NCBI GenBank assembly: GCA_010093515.1
Contig: MU001671.1
Span: 1,186,282-1,250,281 of the forward strand
Origin: Lineolata rhizophorae
Lineage: Eukaryota > Ascomycota > Dothideomycetes > Lineolatales > Lineolataceae
Direction of reading: 5' to 3'
Length of the DNA stretch: 64,000 nucleotides
Positions 46,387-59,900 of this stretch are shown here, piece after piece; positions within the stretch are counted from its first letter, which is position 1; each line of letters begins with the position of its first letter. Made by a program: the position numbers and the translations under genes. The notes under the pieces were generated by a model, which did not search any database, was not told the DNA's origin, and was given only the letters and a program-made list of their open reading frames with translations.

Positions 46387-49300
46387 ATGGACGAGCTCTT
46401 CGACGTCTTCGAGGATCGCTCCGCCGATACCCAGCAGCCGCCAAAACAGAGCAAAAAGCGGCAGGCGAACGGGAGCATCAAGGCGCCCGTGGACAATGAA
46501 GAGTCAAATGGCGACGTGATTATGCACTCGGACAACGAGAAGGAGGACTCGGGCGGCACTACACCGACGCAGAAGGCACAAACTAGCAATTCCAACGGCG
46601 CCGATATACCGCCCGAAGCCAAGCGCCAGCGCCTGGAGCCGGAGGCGGCGGAGCCCGTCGTGACGGATGCATTCGAGACACAGCAGTCCCGTGAAGTTGC
46701 CGCGTCCGCTGGCCTGCAAGGTCAGAAGGATGAAGCTGCTGTCGTCTTGTCGCATCAGGTTCGCCATCAGGTCGCTCTGCCACCAGACTACCCATACGTC
46801 CCAATCGCAAAGCACAAGGCTCCAGAAACACCGGCACGCACCTGGCCGTTTACCCTCGACCCTTTCCAGCAAGTCTCGATCGCCTCTATCGAGCGCAATG
46901 AGAGTGTTCTCGTGTCGGCGCATACAAGTGCGGGGAAGACTGTGGTCGCAGAATACGCCATAGCGCAGTGCTTGAAGAACAACCAGCGAGTGATATACAC
47001 GAGTCCAATCAAGGCGCTAAGCAACCAGAAATACCGCGAGTTTCATCAAGAGTTTGCTGACGTCGGCCTGATGACAGGAGACGTCACAATCAACCCTACG
47101 GCGTCTTGCCTGGTAATGACGACCGAGATTCTTCGATCTATGCTGTATCGCGGCTCCGAGATCATGCGGGAGGTTGCATGGGTGATTTTTGACGAGGTTC
47201 ATTACCTGCGTGACAAGATTCGAGGTGTAGTTTGGGAAGAAACCATCATCTTGCTTCCGGACAAAGTTCGATACGTTTTCCTTTCGGCAACTATTCCCAA
47301 CGCCATGCAGTTCGCAGAGTGGATTACGAAGACGCACAATCAACCTTGCCACGTCGTATACACGGACTTCCGTCCTACTCCCTTACAGCACTATTTCTTT
47401 CCGGCTGGTGCCGACGGCATACACCTAGTGGTCGATGAGAAGGGTGCATTTAGGGAAGAGAATTTCCAACGTGCTATGACCTCCATCGTTGAGAGTCAAG
47501 GCGATGACCCGGGTGATCCTAACGCTAGGAGGAAAGGCAAGGGCAAGGACAAAAAGCTGAACAAGGGCGGGCAAAGGGGACCGTCGGACATTTACAAGAT
47601 CGTCCGCATGATCATGATGAAGAACTACAACCCGGTTATTGTCTTCAGCTTTAGCAAGCGCGAGTGCGAGAATCTGGCCATCAGCATGAGCTCACTTGCC
47701 TTCAATGATGAGTCGGAGAAGGTGTTGGTTTCTAAGGTCTTTGATTCTGCTATTGAATCCTTGTCGGAGGAGGATCGCGAACTCAAACAAGTCCAAGGCC
47801 TGCTTCCTTTGCTTAGGCGGGGTATTGGGGTCCATCACTCTGGTCTTTTGCCAATTCTCAAGGAGACCATTGAAATCCTTTTCCAGGAAGGCTTGATCAA
47901 GGTCCTTTTTGCAACCGAAACATTCTCTATCGGACTAAATATGCCTGCGAAAACAGTTGTCTTCACAAGCGTGCGGAAGTTCGACGGCGTAACGCAGCGT
48001 TACGTTACACCCTCTGAGTTTATTCAAATGTCGGGACGAGCTGGTCGGAGAGGCCTTGACGAGCGCGGTATCGTCATCATGATGATAAACGAGAAGATGG
48101 ATCCTGCTCAAGCCAAAGAGATTGTCCGCGGTGAACAAGACAAACTTAACTCGGCATTCTACCTTGGTTACAACATGATTTTGAACCTAATGAGAGTGGA
48201 AGGAATATCCCCCGAATTCATGCTAGAGCGGTGTTTCTTCCAATTCCAAAACACCGCAAGCGTTTCCGTTCTTGAGCGAGGTAAATTTCAACATTCTCAT
48301 TTTTGACATGCTAAGATGCTTACTTCTGCAGAACTTAATAACCTGGAGGCCGAGCGAGCTTCTCTGGACATCGAGGATGAGGGGACCGTCAAGGAGTACT
48401 ACGATCTGCGGACCCAGCTGGACACGTACACTAAAGATATGCGTGCTGTCATCACCCATCCAAACTACTGCCTGCAATTCATGCAGCCAGGCCGTCTCGT
48501 GAGAGTTAAGCACAAGGACTTCGACTTCGGCTGGGGTGCTGTTGTAAACTTTGCACCTAGGAAGAGGGATAGGAACGAGAAAGAGCCAAAGAAACCACAA
48601 GATACATACATCGTGGACATCCTCCTCAACATCGCTAGCGATTCCACCGTCGGCCCGAAGCCTATAAATGAACTCCCTGCTGGTGTTCGGCCTCCTAACC
48701 CTGGCGAGAGGGGCAAAATGGAGATCGTGCCTGTTTTACTCTCCTGTATCCAGTCAATCGGGCATGTGAGGGTGTTCTTGCCATCCGACTTGCAAGGGGC
48801 TGAGACGCGGAAGCAAGTACGGAGGTCGTTGGAGGAGGTTAAACGCCGATTTCCAGATGGTATCGCAATTTTGGATCCGATTGAGAATATGGGCATCACG
48901 GATGATTCATTCAAGAAGCTCCTTAGGGCAAGTTCCGACCCCCATTCATTCAAAAGTCTAAGCTAACATTTTACATTAGAAAATTGAAGTGCTTGAGGCG
49001 AGACTACTTGGAAACCCGCTCCACAACTCTCCTCGGCTTGCAGATCTTTATGGAGCTTACTCCCATAAGATTGATCTCACGAACAAGATCAAGGGAGTAA
49101 AGAGGGAGATTACCAAGGCACTGTCGGTCATGCAGTTGGATGAACTTAAGTGTCGCAAGCGAGTACTTCGTCGACTAGGTCACATTAACGACGCTGATGT
49201 TGTTCAGCTCAAGGCTAGAGTGGCATGCGAAATCAGCTCAGGCGATGAGTTGGTTTTGAGCGAGTTGCTATTCAACGGGTTCTTCAACGAGCTGACGCCT

Positions 49301-49781
49301 GAACAATGTGCCGCGATGCTTACCCCCTTTATTTTCGAAGAGAAGGTTCTCAACAAGCCCACTTTGAAAGAGGAGCATGATAAGCACTATCGCGAGATTC
49401 TTACTCAAGCTCGCGTTATCGCGAAGATCTCCCAGGAGAGCAAGCTGGTGGTCAACGAGGTAGAGTACCTGGAGAACTTCAAATACGAGATGATTGACCT
49501 GGTGTTTGAGTGGTGCAAGGGGGCTACCTTTGGACAGATCTGGTAAGCGTGATAGGTGGACTGCCGTCTTTAACAAAAATTTCCGCTGACAGTAAATCAG
49601 TAAAATGACCGAAGTCTACGAAGGTAGCTTGATCCGGCTATTCCGTCGTTTGGAAGAGCTTCTACGCCAGATGGCGGCGGCTTCCAAGGTCATGGGAAAC
49701 GAGATTTTAGAGAAGAAGTTTGAAGAAGGCCTCGAGAAGATTCGGCGTGATCTCGTCGCGGCGCAGTCTCTTTATCTTTAA
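46387..49781 (+). CDS. MTR4: Mtr4/Dob1 DExH-box RNA helicase (exosome cofactor)
   Basis: Four exons (46387-48280, 48332-48927, 48980-49542, 49601-49781) give 1,077 residues. After an acidic, disordered ~120 residues come the Ski2-like helicase motifs: AHTSAGKT (178-185), [17 protein letters not shown] (269-272), SAT (300-302), [22 protein letters not shown] and [10 protein letters not shown] (547-556). The arch/KOW insertion follows ([21 protein letters not shown]), then the C-terminal helical DSHCT part ending [24 protein letters not shown]. Mtr4 unwinds nuclear RNAs for the exosome, in TRAMP and related complexes. Intron 2 (48928-48979) begins GCAAGT; the only in-frame GT nearby would lead to a stop, and the GC junction restores [16 protein letters not shown]. 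Confidence 0.96.
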
Positions 49782-50805
49782 GCAGCCACAATACCTGGAT
49801 TGGAAAGCCGTTGCGCTTTTCTGTTGCTCTTAGGCAAGTTTGCATTGTTCTTCTTTAAGTGTCATTACAAGCGTGTAGCTTTCTTATTCTTCGACGCGAT
49901 GTCCATTTTCCGACTGTTGGTTCAGGCCTAGTGTAAGCTCTTTTGTATTTGGCAGAGGTGTCAGGCGGGGGCGATCCTTCAGGTAGCACTGTGCATCAGC
50001 AAGTGGTAATCAGTCAGATAGCTAGACCACACCTCACCAGTAGAGAAATGTTACAATTGTTGTAAACTTTGTTGCTCTAAACTAGCCTCTTGGTCTTCGC
50101 AGACGGATCTATAGCGTACGTCTTATATTCTAGCGAACTCTCAATTCAGGTTCAAGCCTTTAGACCTTTGGCTTTGTTCAGCTGACCCTTGCTGAGATGG
50201 TGGGGAGGGTGAAAGGGGGTGAGGGGTGGAGTGGAGCAGAGGAGAATAAAGCTAGGCTTATTTCAGTTCCCGCCTTCTGCATGCATTAACCTGGGAAAAG
50301 CAAATAGTGAAACCCATAAAATGCCAAGCTACAAGTTGACACAAGTTTAGAAGGGAGAAATGTTTACAGGCTATTTACTCCGGGAAGGTCTGAGCAACGA
50401 CAAACCAGAAACGAACGCATAGACCACGGGACCACTGGATGGCGATGAGTTTTCGAGGTTAAGGCGGTTGGGACGCCCAGACAGTGTGGATGCATTCCAT
50501 TGGAGGCCGCCGGGGCAGCGCGTCAGATTAGTGGTATTTAGCTCTTTGGTTGGGTTTGTCAGTGTTGTTGTTGGCTAAGGTAACCAGTCTTGGCTACATA
50601 CATAGCAACCTAAGCGAGCAGGCGGGTCTCGCCTCGGCTCAATCCCCCTTCAGGTCGCCAACACCACCGGGAGTCCCACCTGCCTTTCTTCCTTCTGCCG
50701 CCTCCGCCTTCTTTCTCTCACCTGCCTCCCCCCCATATTGCGGTCACGCCCGTGGCTGGCGAGCAAAACCTCACCAAACCCGCGGCTCGCTGAATCGTTG
50801 CAGTC
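49782..50805. other. Intergenic between MTR4 and STS1
   Basis: About 1 kb: the MTR4 3' UTR on the left, and a C-rich leader (about 50640-50730) before the STS1 ATG. No gene or RNA recognised. Confidence 0.6.
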
Positions 50806-51841
50806 ATGAATAGCGTCATTCCTAGCCAGCCCCAGTTTGCTCCGCACCTCCTCCAGAACTTGCGGTTGTCGCCGTCTCGCTCTCGTAAGTATACCCCGAA
50901 ACAGTCCGCCCGCCGGCTACGACTGTTCTACTGCGGCCATTTTGTGCTAATAACCCGCCCCGTGGATAGTCTCCGCGCCGACCGGCATGTCTAATAGATT
51001 GAAGCGTAAAGCCGACGATGACGGATCTAGCGGCGATGGCGATGACCGTATGTCTGCGTCGCCATCGAACTCGCCAGCCATGGCCCAACGAACCATCGTC
51101 CCCCCAGCCGGCCGCACCACAAAGCGGATGCGGACAAACATTTCAGGTCATCCTCTTTCCCTACCCCGACTCCTTGAGACCCTGAGCGCCGACGATATGC
51201 GGACCGTGTTGCGATCCATCTGCGAACGGCACGCCGACGTCGGCGCTGAAGTCGTCACGACGGCCCCTCGGCCTAGCGTGGCGTCTGCGCTCGAGGTTCT
51301 CGGGAAGTACGAGGCAGCCTTCCGCCAGGCCTTCCCGTTCGGCTGTCGCAACTCATCCGACTATACATATAACAGGGTTCGGCAGCCGTTGCTCGACCTG
51401 TTGGAGGCCCTCAAAGACTTTACGCCGCACTTCCTGCCCCCGAACGAATCCCAGACCGCGACTTCTTTCAATTATCTCGATGGTGCGACCGAACTCATCC
51501 ATCGACTGCCCGACTGGGAATCATACCTACACAACCGTCACAAGCAGGATGCGTACGAGGAGATTGGGAAGGCCTGGGCGTTGGTCATCAAGGAGGCGGC
51601 AAAACGTGGCGGAGGAATTCAGTTGCAGTATGGTGGGTGGGATCAGAAGCTGGCAAAGCACAACGAGGTGTCGGGGGGACGAATGCAGGATGCAGTCAAC
51701 GAGCTAAGATCCAGCATCGGATGGATGGGAGGTGAGGGTGCTTCGGCTTCTCACGGCATGAGTGCTGGTGGAGACATTTCTTCCATTCGTCAGCAACTCC
51801 TGAATGGCACCTACGGACGTGGATACCCAATGCGCGCCTAA
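50806..51841 (+). CDS. STS1: Sts1/Cut8 nuclear proteasome tether
   Basis: Two exons (50806-50884, 50970-51841) give 316 residues. Exon 1 supplies the conserved start MNSVIPSQPQFAPHLLQNLR and LSPSRS; the 85-nt intron has a GTAAGT donor. Next comes a polar region with two basic clusters suited to nuclear import (LKRKADDD, TTKRMR). The Cut8 fold follows from about residue 85: GHPLSLPRLLETLSADDMRTVL, ICERH, ALEVLGKYEAAFRQAFPFG, YTYNRVRQPLLDLLEALKDFTPHFLPP, SFNYLDGATELIHRLPDWES and NRHKQDAYEEIGKAWALVI. Sts1/Cut8 binds the 26S proteasome and holds it in the nucleus or at its envelope. The Gly-rich end and RQQLLNGTYGRGYPM close the protein. A start at the later MSNR would lose the conserved N-terminus. 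Confidence 0.94.
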
Positions 51842-53943
51842 GGGCGACGATTTCTGAGCGGTTACATTAGAGGAGGCCCGATATTCGGAGAATGGGGGAG
51901 TACGCCATACCGAATACCGGTCTTCTGAGGGTAATCATAATGTCTTTCTTATCTCATTGCTCTTTCGGGATGACTTTGTTCTTGCACTTTTAAGGGAGTT
52001 TCTCTGTTTTCAGTATCAGCATACTACCTCTCGTTTCATACGTCTGCGTCTCCAAATTGAACAGGCGGCATTTCTTCTTCCAGGATGGCGTTCTGTGCGT
52101 GCTTAGGGACATCTCATTTCGGAACAACACCAGAAGCGACATCACGAGGCGGCCTTTGATGAGCAATCTTGAATTTTACCTGGCGGTACCTGCTTACTGT
52201 GACTCTTCTAGAGCCTTGATATTGAGGAAGGAATGACATGCGCTATAGCGTAATTATGTCCGTATGTTCTATAAATATCCATTGCTTTCGCATATCCCAA
52301 TAACGCGTGAGAGAAATGTGATCCAGGCTACTTGATTCAAAGGTATTCTGTTTACTGCCGACTCATTGAATCTACTTGCAGTATCTCACGACGTCTTGAT
52401 AGCCGTTTTGGAAACGGCTGTTATTCTGCTTGTTTAGGATGCATACGTTGACTCTCAATCTTGCATACTGAGATTAACTTTGCTGTTTACTTTAGGCAAT
52501 TTTCTGCCAGTAATGGCCCTATTTTGTTTATAGCACCTCAAAACAGCATGCAGGTGTTAAAAGGCAGAACGCATCACAGACCGTTTCCCGCGGCCGAGCG
52601 GTGAGCTGTAGGCGAGTTTGGCAGGCAAGGAAATCCTACTTCCCTGCCCGACGGAGGTGTCGACACGAACAGCATGCGGCCTCGGCGGTTTTGCCGCCCG
52701 GCAGTCCGGCCCAACCGCGGGGACCTGACAGCTCGCAACATCCAAGCTCGAGCCCACCTCGCGTCACCGCCCGCCGGCCCTTAATAAAAGGGATGGCACC
52801 CCCATAGGCCGCCATTCAGACCGATCGATATGGGCACCCCGACGGACGTGGGCCTGCGAAGGGATGAATGAGCTGGCACAAGACGTGATCGCCCCCCGTG
52901 ACGGTGGATGGCCAACGCAACTGGAGGTCTCAGCTGCGTGCCCGCTGCTGCTCGCCAGAATTGTCCGTTGCTGCTTCTCTCGCGGCGCCCGCGGCTCGCC
53001 CTGTCTGCATATCTTTCATGCGTTGTCTGCCTCTGGCCGGCGGCCCATTGAGGCCCATGAGCCCGACGGCGGACGCATGGACCCTAGGTGGGTAAGGTGG
53101 GTTGTTTTCTTATTCATCCGCAGCAAGACGAGAGAAAAGAAAAAAAAGGCACCAGGGGTACGATTGGGCTAGTGGCGTCCGGGGTGTGTGATGCGAACGC
53201 CGATTCGGCATGGACGACAGGCCCGCAGGGCGCTTCACAACCGGCGGGGCGTTGGGGCCCGCTGCTGCCGCAGCCTTTTTTGGCAGCTCGGGGAGGCGTC
53301 AAGGAGGGTGGTGGATGAGGAGGCGCCCGCTGAGGCGCCCGGGTTTGGTTTGTCGAGGGACAACGCCCCCAGGGACGGCATGGAAGATCCTCGTCCGACA
53401 TGTCAGACGCCAGGCGGGCTCGTTTGCGAGAAACATGGAGGTGTGCGGGCTACTTTGCCGCCTTGCGTTGGAGACGGAGTTTGCTGTCCATCCAATTTCC
53501 CACCACCTTATTTCTGTCGCGTCTCGCCTTTCCTCTGTACGGAAGCGCGAATCTGATTCCGCGCCTCGCTGCATGCACGCCCGCTAAGAGGTCCTCACAT
53601 TGAGTCCCTTCCGTCCGTCCCCGTCGTCGTTTTTAAGCGAACGTATGATTGTTTTCGGCGCAAGATGCGGTGTCCATGACCCTGAAGAAAGCTCTGTGCT
53701 GTCGTGCATCGCGTGTCGGGCTGTGATTGGAAGCTAAAAGCTCGCGCGAGCTGGTTGGAGCTTCGCGAAGACGACATTTAACGCACCGCCATTGTCACCC
53801 GAGCTTTCTTGCCGATCCACTCAAAGGCCGGACTTTTTAGAAGCAGAGAAAAATTTTCGTTTCTGTTCCAATCCCCCTCCATCATTTTCTCCTCAGGAAT
53901 CTGATTGTGTATGCCGGTCTAGTTTTGTGTCAATTGACGGAGA
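51842..53943. other. Intergenic between STS1 and the coiled-coil gene
   Basis: About 2.1 kb. The left part (to about 52.55 kb) is AT-rich, the right part GC-rich. Overlapping short frames at 52.8-53.6 kb on both strands look random. The last 300 bp should be the leader of the coiled-coil gene. Confidence 0.5.
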
Positions 53944-56900
53944 ATGACGAGCGCAGTTGAGGAAAGGCGGAGCGTAGAGTAATTCTCTCCCACTGTTGCA
54001 GAAGGCTTCATATCAAGTTATTTCTAACTCAATTGTAGCGTGGCGGACGTGGTGGACGAGTCCCCAAAGCTGGAGATCGGGGAGGGTCCGTCTACTCTGT
54101 CAAGGAAACTAAGTCGGAAATCGACCGATCATGGCCCTCGCAGCAAATTCGCGGCTGGGGGCCGCGGACTGTCCGATTTGGCGACGATACAGTCTGGAGA
54201 CAGACTTAACGAATTCGAAGACGACAAGGAGAACGCACCTCCGGTGCGGCCCTCGCGGCAAAAGTCGACCTCGAAGAAAGATCGCCCTGGTCTGCCGAAG
54301 CGCTCTAGTAGTGTACGTCGTGCCTACCACCGCATCTTCGGCGGAGGCGATTCGCAGGATGCCTCGCCAGAGACCAAGGGTGTCGAGGTCTACAGTTCGG
54401 ACTTGGAGCGCATCCAACAGGAGCTCAAACGCTGCGAGCAAGCGCTTGAGGAAGCCAACAACATGATCGTGTCGCAGCTTGACGAAATTTCGGAACTGCA
54501 GCGCTACAAAGATCGAATCGATGTCGACTTCAAACTCAAAGAACAGGCGCTCATGCAGCAGACGGCCGCAGTGGAGGAACATATGGTGGCCGTGGTGGTG
54601 CAGCAAATTAGGGATGCGAGGGCGTCCGAGAGGGAGATTGTTAGGCAAGAAATGGAGAGGCAGAATCGGAACGCCTTGGTAAGTACATTACGGTCTTCCT
54701 AAATACCCTGTCATTTCGTATGCGGGGAACTGACCCAGACGAAGGAGAATCTCCGTAGGAGACATGAGGAGCAGATTCTAGCTCTCAGCGCTCCCAGGAC
54801 GGTCACTACCGAAGGAGAAGAGGGCCAGTCAGCCCTGCAGCCCAATCACGAACTCGACTTGCTCCGGAGTGAAATCGCAAAGCTCACTGCCGAGTTCAAC
54901 GTGGCCAAAGCCGAAGCTGCCGAGAACTCTGCCCAGCTTGCAGAGCTTCGCCAAGCGTTTGCGAAGAAGGAGGAGGCTCTCCAAGATTCTTTTGCTGCCA
55001 ACGAGAAGATGCGCGAGCAAGTCACGCACCTTGAGTCTGACCTGAGGGAGCTTAGGGAAGGTGCTAGCAAGCGTGCTTCTTCTACGGTCCTTCCCCTTCC
55101 GGATGAATCCGCCGGCAACGCTTTGAAGGAGGTCCAGCAGCAGAATGACTCCCTCCGAGACAGGATCGGACGCCTCGAGTTGGAGCTTGAAGCTGCCAAG
55201 ACGAACGTTCGCGAGCAGCTGGAGGAGTCCACGAAGAACAAGGAGGAAAAGTCTGACCAGCTCGACCAGTTCATGGCGGAGAACAACAGACTGCAAGAAG
55301 CTCTTGATGCGGCGACAACTATTCGTGAGACGGAGATCACGAAGAAGTCGAAGGCCCTCGAGGAGGAACTTGAGAGCACGAAAGCCGCTCGTGATGCCGA
55401 GGCCGGAGAATTGCGATACAAATTGAACAAGGTCACGGAGAAGCTTACAGAGCTCGAGGAATCCCTCAAATTGAAAGGGGAAGAAGTTGAGAGCGGGATG
55501 AAGAAGCAAAAGGTTTTGGAAGATGCGCTCAAGGCTGCCGATGAAGAGCACAATGCTCGGAAGGAGACTCTGGCGTCAGGGAATTTGGAAGAGCTTGAGA
55601 AAGCCCAGGCCTTAGTCACTGAATTGACTTCGAAGAACGAAGGCCTCACCAAGGATAGTGAAGAGGCCAAGAATGCCCTTGAAATGGCTCAATCGGAGCT
55701 CTCACAGTTGAAGGAGGCTGCCGAGAAAGGGATTGCAGACTCTGAGACGCTTAAGGAGCAATTATCCACCACCGAGGAAGCTCTCACCACGGCCAAAGCT
55801 TCTCAACAGAATGCTATCGACGACCACGCTACCAGCTCCAAAGAACTCGAAGCCTCCCAGACCCGCATTGTCGAACTCACGGCTGAAGTGGAGACATTGG
55901 CATCAACGAAGACCGACCTCGAAGCCGCTCAAGCGCGTATCGCTGAGCTAAGCACCGGCTCGGAGAACTTCGAATCCACGAAAACCGATCTAGAAACCGC
56001 AAGGAGCCAAATTTCTCAGTTGACGCAGGATATTGAAGCACATGGCGCTGTAAAAACTGAACTTGAAGCTGCTCAAGCTCGCATTTCTGAATTGACGGCA
56101 GCGGTTGAAGCCCTTGAGTCTCTCAAGGCCGAAGTCGAAGAGCAGAAGTCTGCCAAAGCGGGTTTGGAGATTAAAATCGCAGAACTGACAACGGCCTCCG
56201 AGGGCAATGAGGCTGTGAAGGCGGAACTTGAGGAGCACAAGTCTGCAAAGGCGGATTTAGAAGCCAAGATTGCGGAGTTGACAACAGCGTCTGAAGGTCA
56301 TGAGTCTGTTAAGGCGGAACTGGAGGAGCATAAAACAGCGAAGACAAATTTGGAGGCAAAGATTGCAGAGCTGACAGCTGCGTCGGAAGGCCTAGAATCT
56401 ATGAGGGCTGAGCTAGAGGAGCATGAGGCTGCCAAAGCTGAATTGGAAGCGGCCCAGGCTAAAATCGCGGAGCTGACCACCGCAACTGAAGGCGTTGAGT
56501 CCTTAAAAGCCGAACTCGAAGCCCAAAGATCCTTGAAGGGGGATTTGGAAGCTTCCCAAGCCCGCGTCACCGAACTTTCGGCCGCATCAGAAAGCCTCAG
56601 CTCCGTAAAGGCCGAGCTCGAAGTTGCCCTGGCCCAGGTCGGGAAGTTAACGGAAGATCTAGAAACCCACAATGCTGTCAAGGCCGACTTGGAAGCCAAG
56701 CTCGAGAAGTTGACCGCCGAAATTGATGGCCAGGAGTCGTTGAAGGCTGAACTCGAAGCTTCCAAAGACCAGATTGAGCAGCTCACGAAAGATGTCGAGG
56801 CCACTGCATCAGTGAAGTCCGATCTTGAAGCCGCCCAGGCCCAGATCGCGCAGCTCACGCAGGAGATCGAGAGTTTCGCATCGACCAAGACGGATCTCGA

Positions 56901-59900
56901 AAACGCACAAACTCAGCTGGAGGAGCTAACTAGTAAACTAGAGAGTCATGAAGCAACCGCCAAGAATCTCGAGGATGCCAAAGCTCAAGTTACTCAGTTG
57001 ACTCAAGACTTGGAGAGCCATGCATCCTTGAAGGAGGAGCTTGAGACTTCTCGCGCCCAGCTAGAGAAGCTTACGAGTGACGCGGAAGCCCACACAACCA
57101 CAGCTCAGGATCTTGAAGCTGCCAAAGCCCAAGTTGCCAAATTGACTGAGGAGATTGAAGGGCATGCGGCAACAAAATCCGATCTCGAAGAGGCCCGCGC
57201 TCAGGTCGAGAAGCTTACCGTTGAGCTTGAAGGTCATGCCAACGTTCAAAAGGACCTCGAATCGGCAAATGCGCACATTGCCGAGCTTGTGGCCGATGCC
57301 GAAGTCCACTCTAGCACCAAGTCCGACCTTGAGAAAGCTCAGGCTCAGATTGAAGAGCTTACCAAGAGTCTTGAGGGTTCTGACACCACGAAGGCTGATC
57401 TCCAGGCCGCACAGACTCAGATTAGTCAACTTACGGCAGATCTGGAGGGCCACTCTGCAGTTAAGGGTGATCTCGAGAAGGCCGAAGTCCGTATCGCCGA
57501 GCTTGTTAAAGATGCAGAGACATATTCCTCGACAAAGTCGGAACTCGAAGCAGCCCTGGCCAAGATCACCACTCTCGAAGGCGATCTCGAAGAAAGCGCT
57601 ACCATTCAGACTCAGCTGGAGAGCACAAAGGCTCAGCTTGTTCAGGCCACCGAGGAGCTCGAAGCGGCGAATAGTGCTAAGGAGGAGCTTCAGAAGGCTC
57701 AGGCTCGCATTGAAGAACTCACCAAGGATGCCGAGGCGCTAGCTTCGACGAAAACCGAGCTGGACTCTGCGCAAGAAAAGCTTGTCGAGCTCAACGAAAA
57801 AATTGAAGGGCACGCCGCGACTGAGAAGGAGGTCGAGACTCTTCAGGCGAAAGTTGCGGAGCTGTCTGCGGCTGCTGATGCTCATGAGACGGTGAAGACC
57901 GACTTGGAGACCGAACGCGCAAAAGTAGCGGAACTAACTACCATTGCTGAGGCTCACGAGTCTGCCAAGGCAGATCTGGAGACCGAACGCGCAAAGGTAG
58001 TGGAGCTAGCTGCCGCTGCCGAGGCTCACGAGTCTACAAAGGCAGACCTCGATACCGCGCAAGCGAAGATTGCTGAGCTCACGAAAGACATCGAGACCGG
58101 TCAAGCTGATCATGCGAGCATCACCGAACGCCTGACTGCAGCGGAGACAGCACTGAAAGCAGCAGAGGAGAACCACACCGCCACTGCAAGCACTCTTGCT
58201 GAGAAGCAGCAGGAATTATCAGAAGCTCGATCTGACCACGAATCCGCCAAAGAGAAGCTTACGTCGCTCGAGACGGAGCTTCAAGATGCCAAGTCTGCCT
58301 TGGAGAAGGCCGAAGCGACTTCCGCAGCCCACGGGGAACTCCAGAGCCAGCATGAAACTCTCAAGGAGAAGCTATTGACTCTTGAAACCGATTTACAAAA
58401 GTCGCAGGACGCGCTCAAGGTGGCTGAAGAAGCCGCAGCGGCCCACGAGGAGCTCCGAGGCCAGCACGAAATTTTAAAGGAGAAGCTGCCGACCCTTGAA
58501 GCTGATCTGGAAAAGTCGCGGGATGCCCTCAAGGTAGCCGAAGAAGCCGGAGCAGCTCACGAGGAGCTCCAGGGGCAGCACGAAACTCTAAAGGAGAAGC
58601 TGTCGACCCTTGAAGCTGATCTGCAAAAGTCGCAAGACGCCCTCAAGGCTGCCGAAGAAGCCGCAGCTAGCCATGCCGAGCTTAAAGAGAAGCACAAGGT
58701 CGCCGAAGAACGCGCCATCGCAGCCGAAGAGCAGCACAAATCGACCCAGGACTCCCTTGTTAAAGCCGAAGACGAACTCAGCACTCTTCGCGAAAGTAAG
58801 GCTGACTTTGAAGAGGCTCAAGAGGCGAAGAAGGCCGCCGAAGTCTTGGTTTCGAATCTCGAGGCCGCGACGACCAAGCTGACTGAGGAGCTGAACGATG
58901 CTCTTGATGCTAAGAAAACTGATGAGGACCAGATTGCTTCGCTGGAGGAGGCAAAAACACGGGCGGAGGAAGCTCTGAAAGCGGCCAACGAGGCAAAGGT
59001 GGCTGCAGAAGAGCAAGCCACTAAAGATGAGGGCGAACTCACAGCTGCGAAGGATTCCTATGCGGAACTTGAGGCCAAGCTTGCGGAAGCGATGACTGCC
59101 AAACAGATGGCCGAAGAAAGTCTCGCCAGCGCGTCGCAGGAGTCTCAGACGTTGAAAGAAGATCTTGAAAAGAGGCTTGCGACCGCCGAAAATTCCGTCA
59201 GCGAACTTGAGGCTAAACGCAAGGCTGACACTGAAGCTGCTGATTCGGCGAAGGGCGAGTTCGAAGAAAAGATTAAGGCCGCCGAAGGAGCTAAAGAGGC
59301 CACTGAATCTCGCCTGAAGGAGCTCGAAGAGAGCGCTGAAGCGGATCGCACGGCGCACGAGAAGGCATCGTCCGAGCTTAAAGAGAAGGAAGAACAATTG
59401 AAAGAGGCACTGGCCAAGGAGGAAGAGGCCCGCTCGCAGCTAGAGGCTGCCATCAAGGAGAAGGAGGCGGAGGTAGAGAAGGTTAAGAGCCACGAGGGTG
59501 ACTTCAAACGGCTTGACTCAGAAAAGGCCGGCCTGGAAGAAAAGCTTGAGGCGCTACAAGAGGCTCACGAGAAGCTGGCCAGGAAATATGACAGTGTCCT
59601 CGCCGCGAAGGATGACGCGGATAAGCGTGCTTCTGAAATGGAAGCGAAGCTTGCCAAAGCACATGAGCCCACCAAGAAAACTGATGGGGTTGATGAAGCT
59701 GCGAAGGAGGTAACTGATGTTGAGGAGGGACCCGGTCCTGCTGCTATGCCTGCTAACCTATCTACAGAGTTGATTGAAAGCCCGATTGATCGAAAGGAGG
59801 TAGCTGATAAGGATGTTGCGAGCCCTTCAGCGGTGGATGAAGCGGCTGTACAAGCTGGCGAAGAGCCAGCAACAGCAGAAGAAAGTACAAGTGCCGACGG

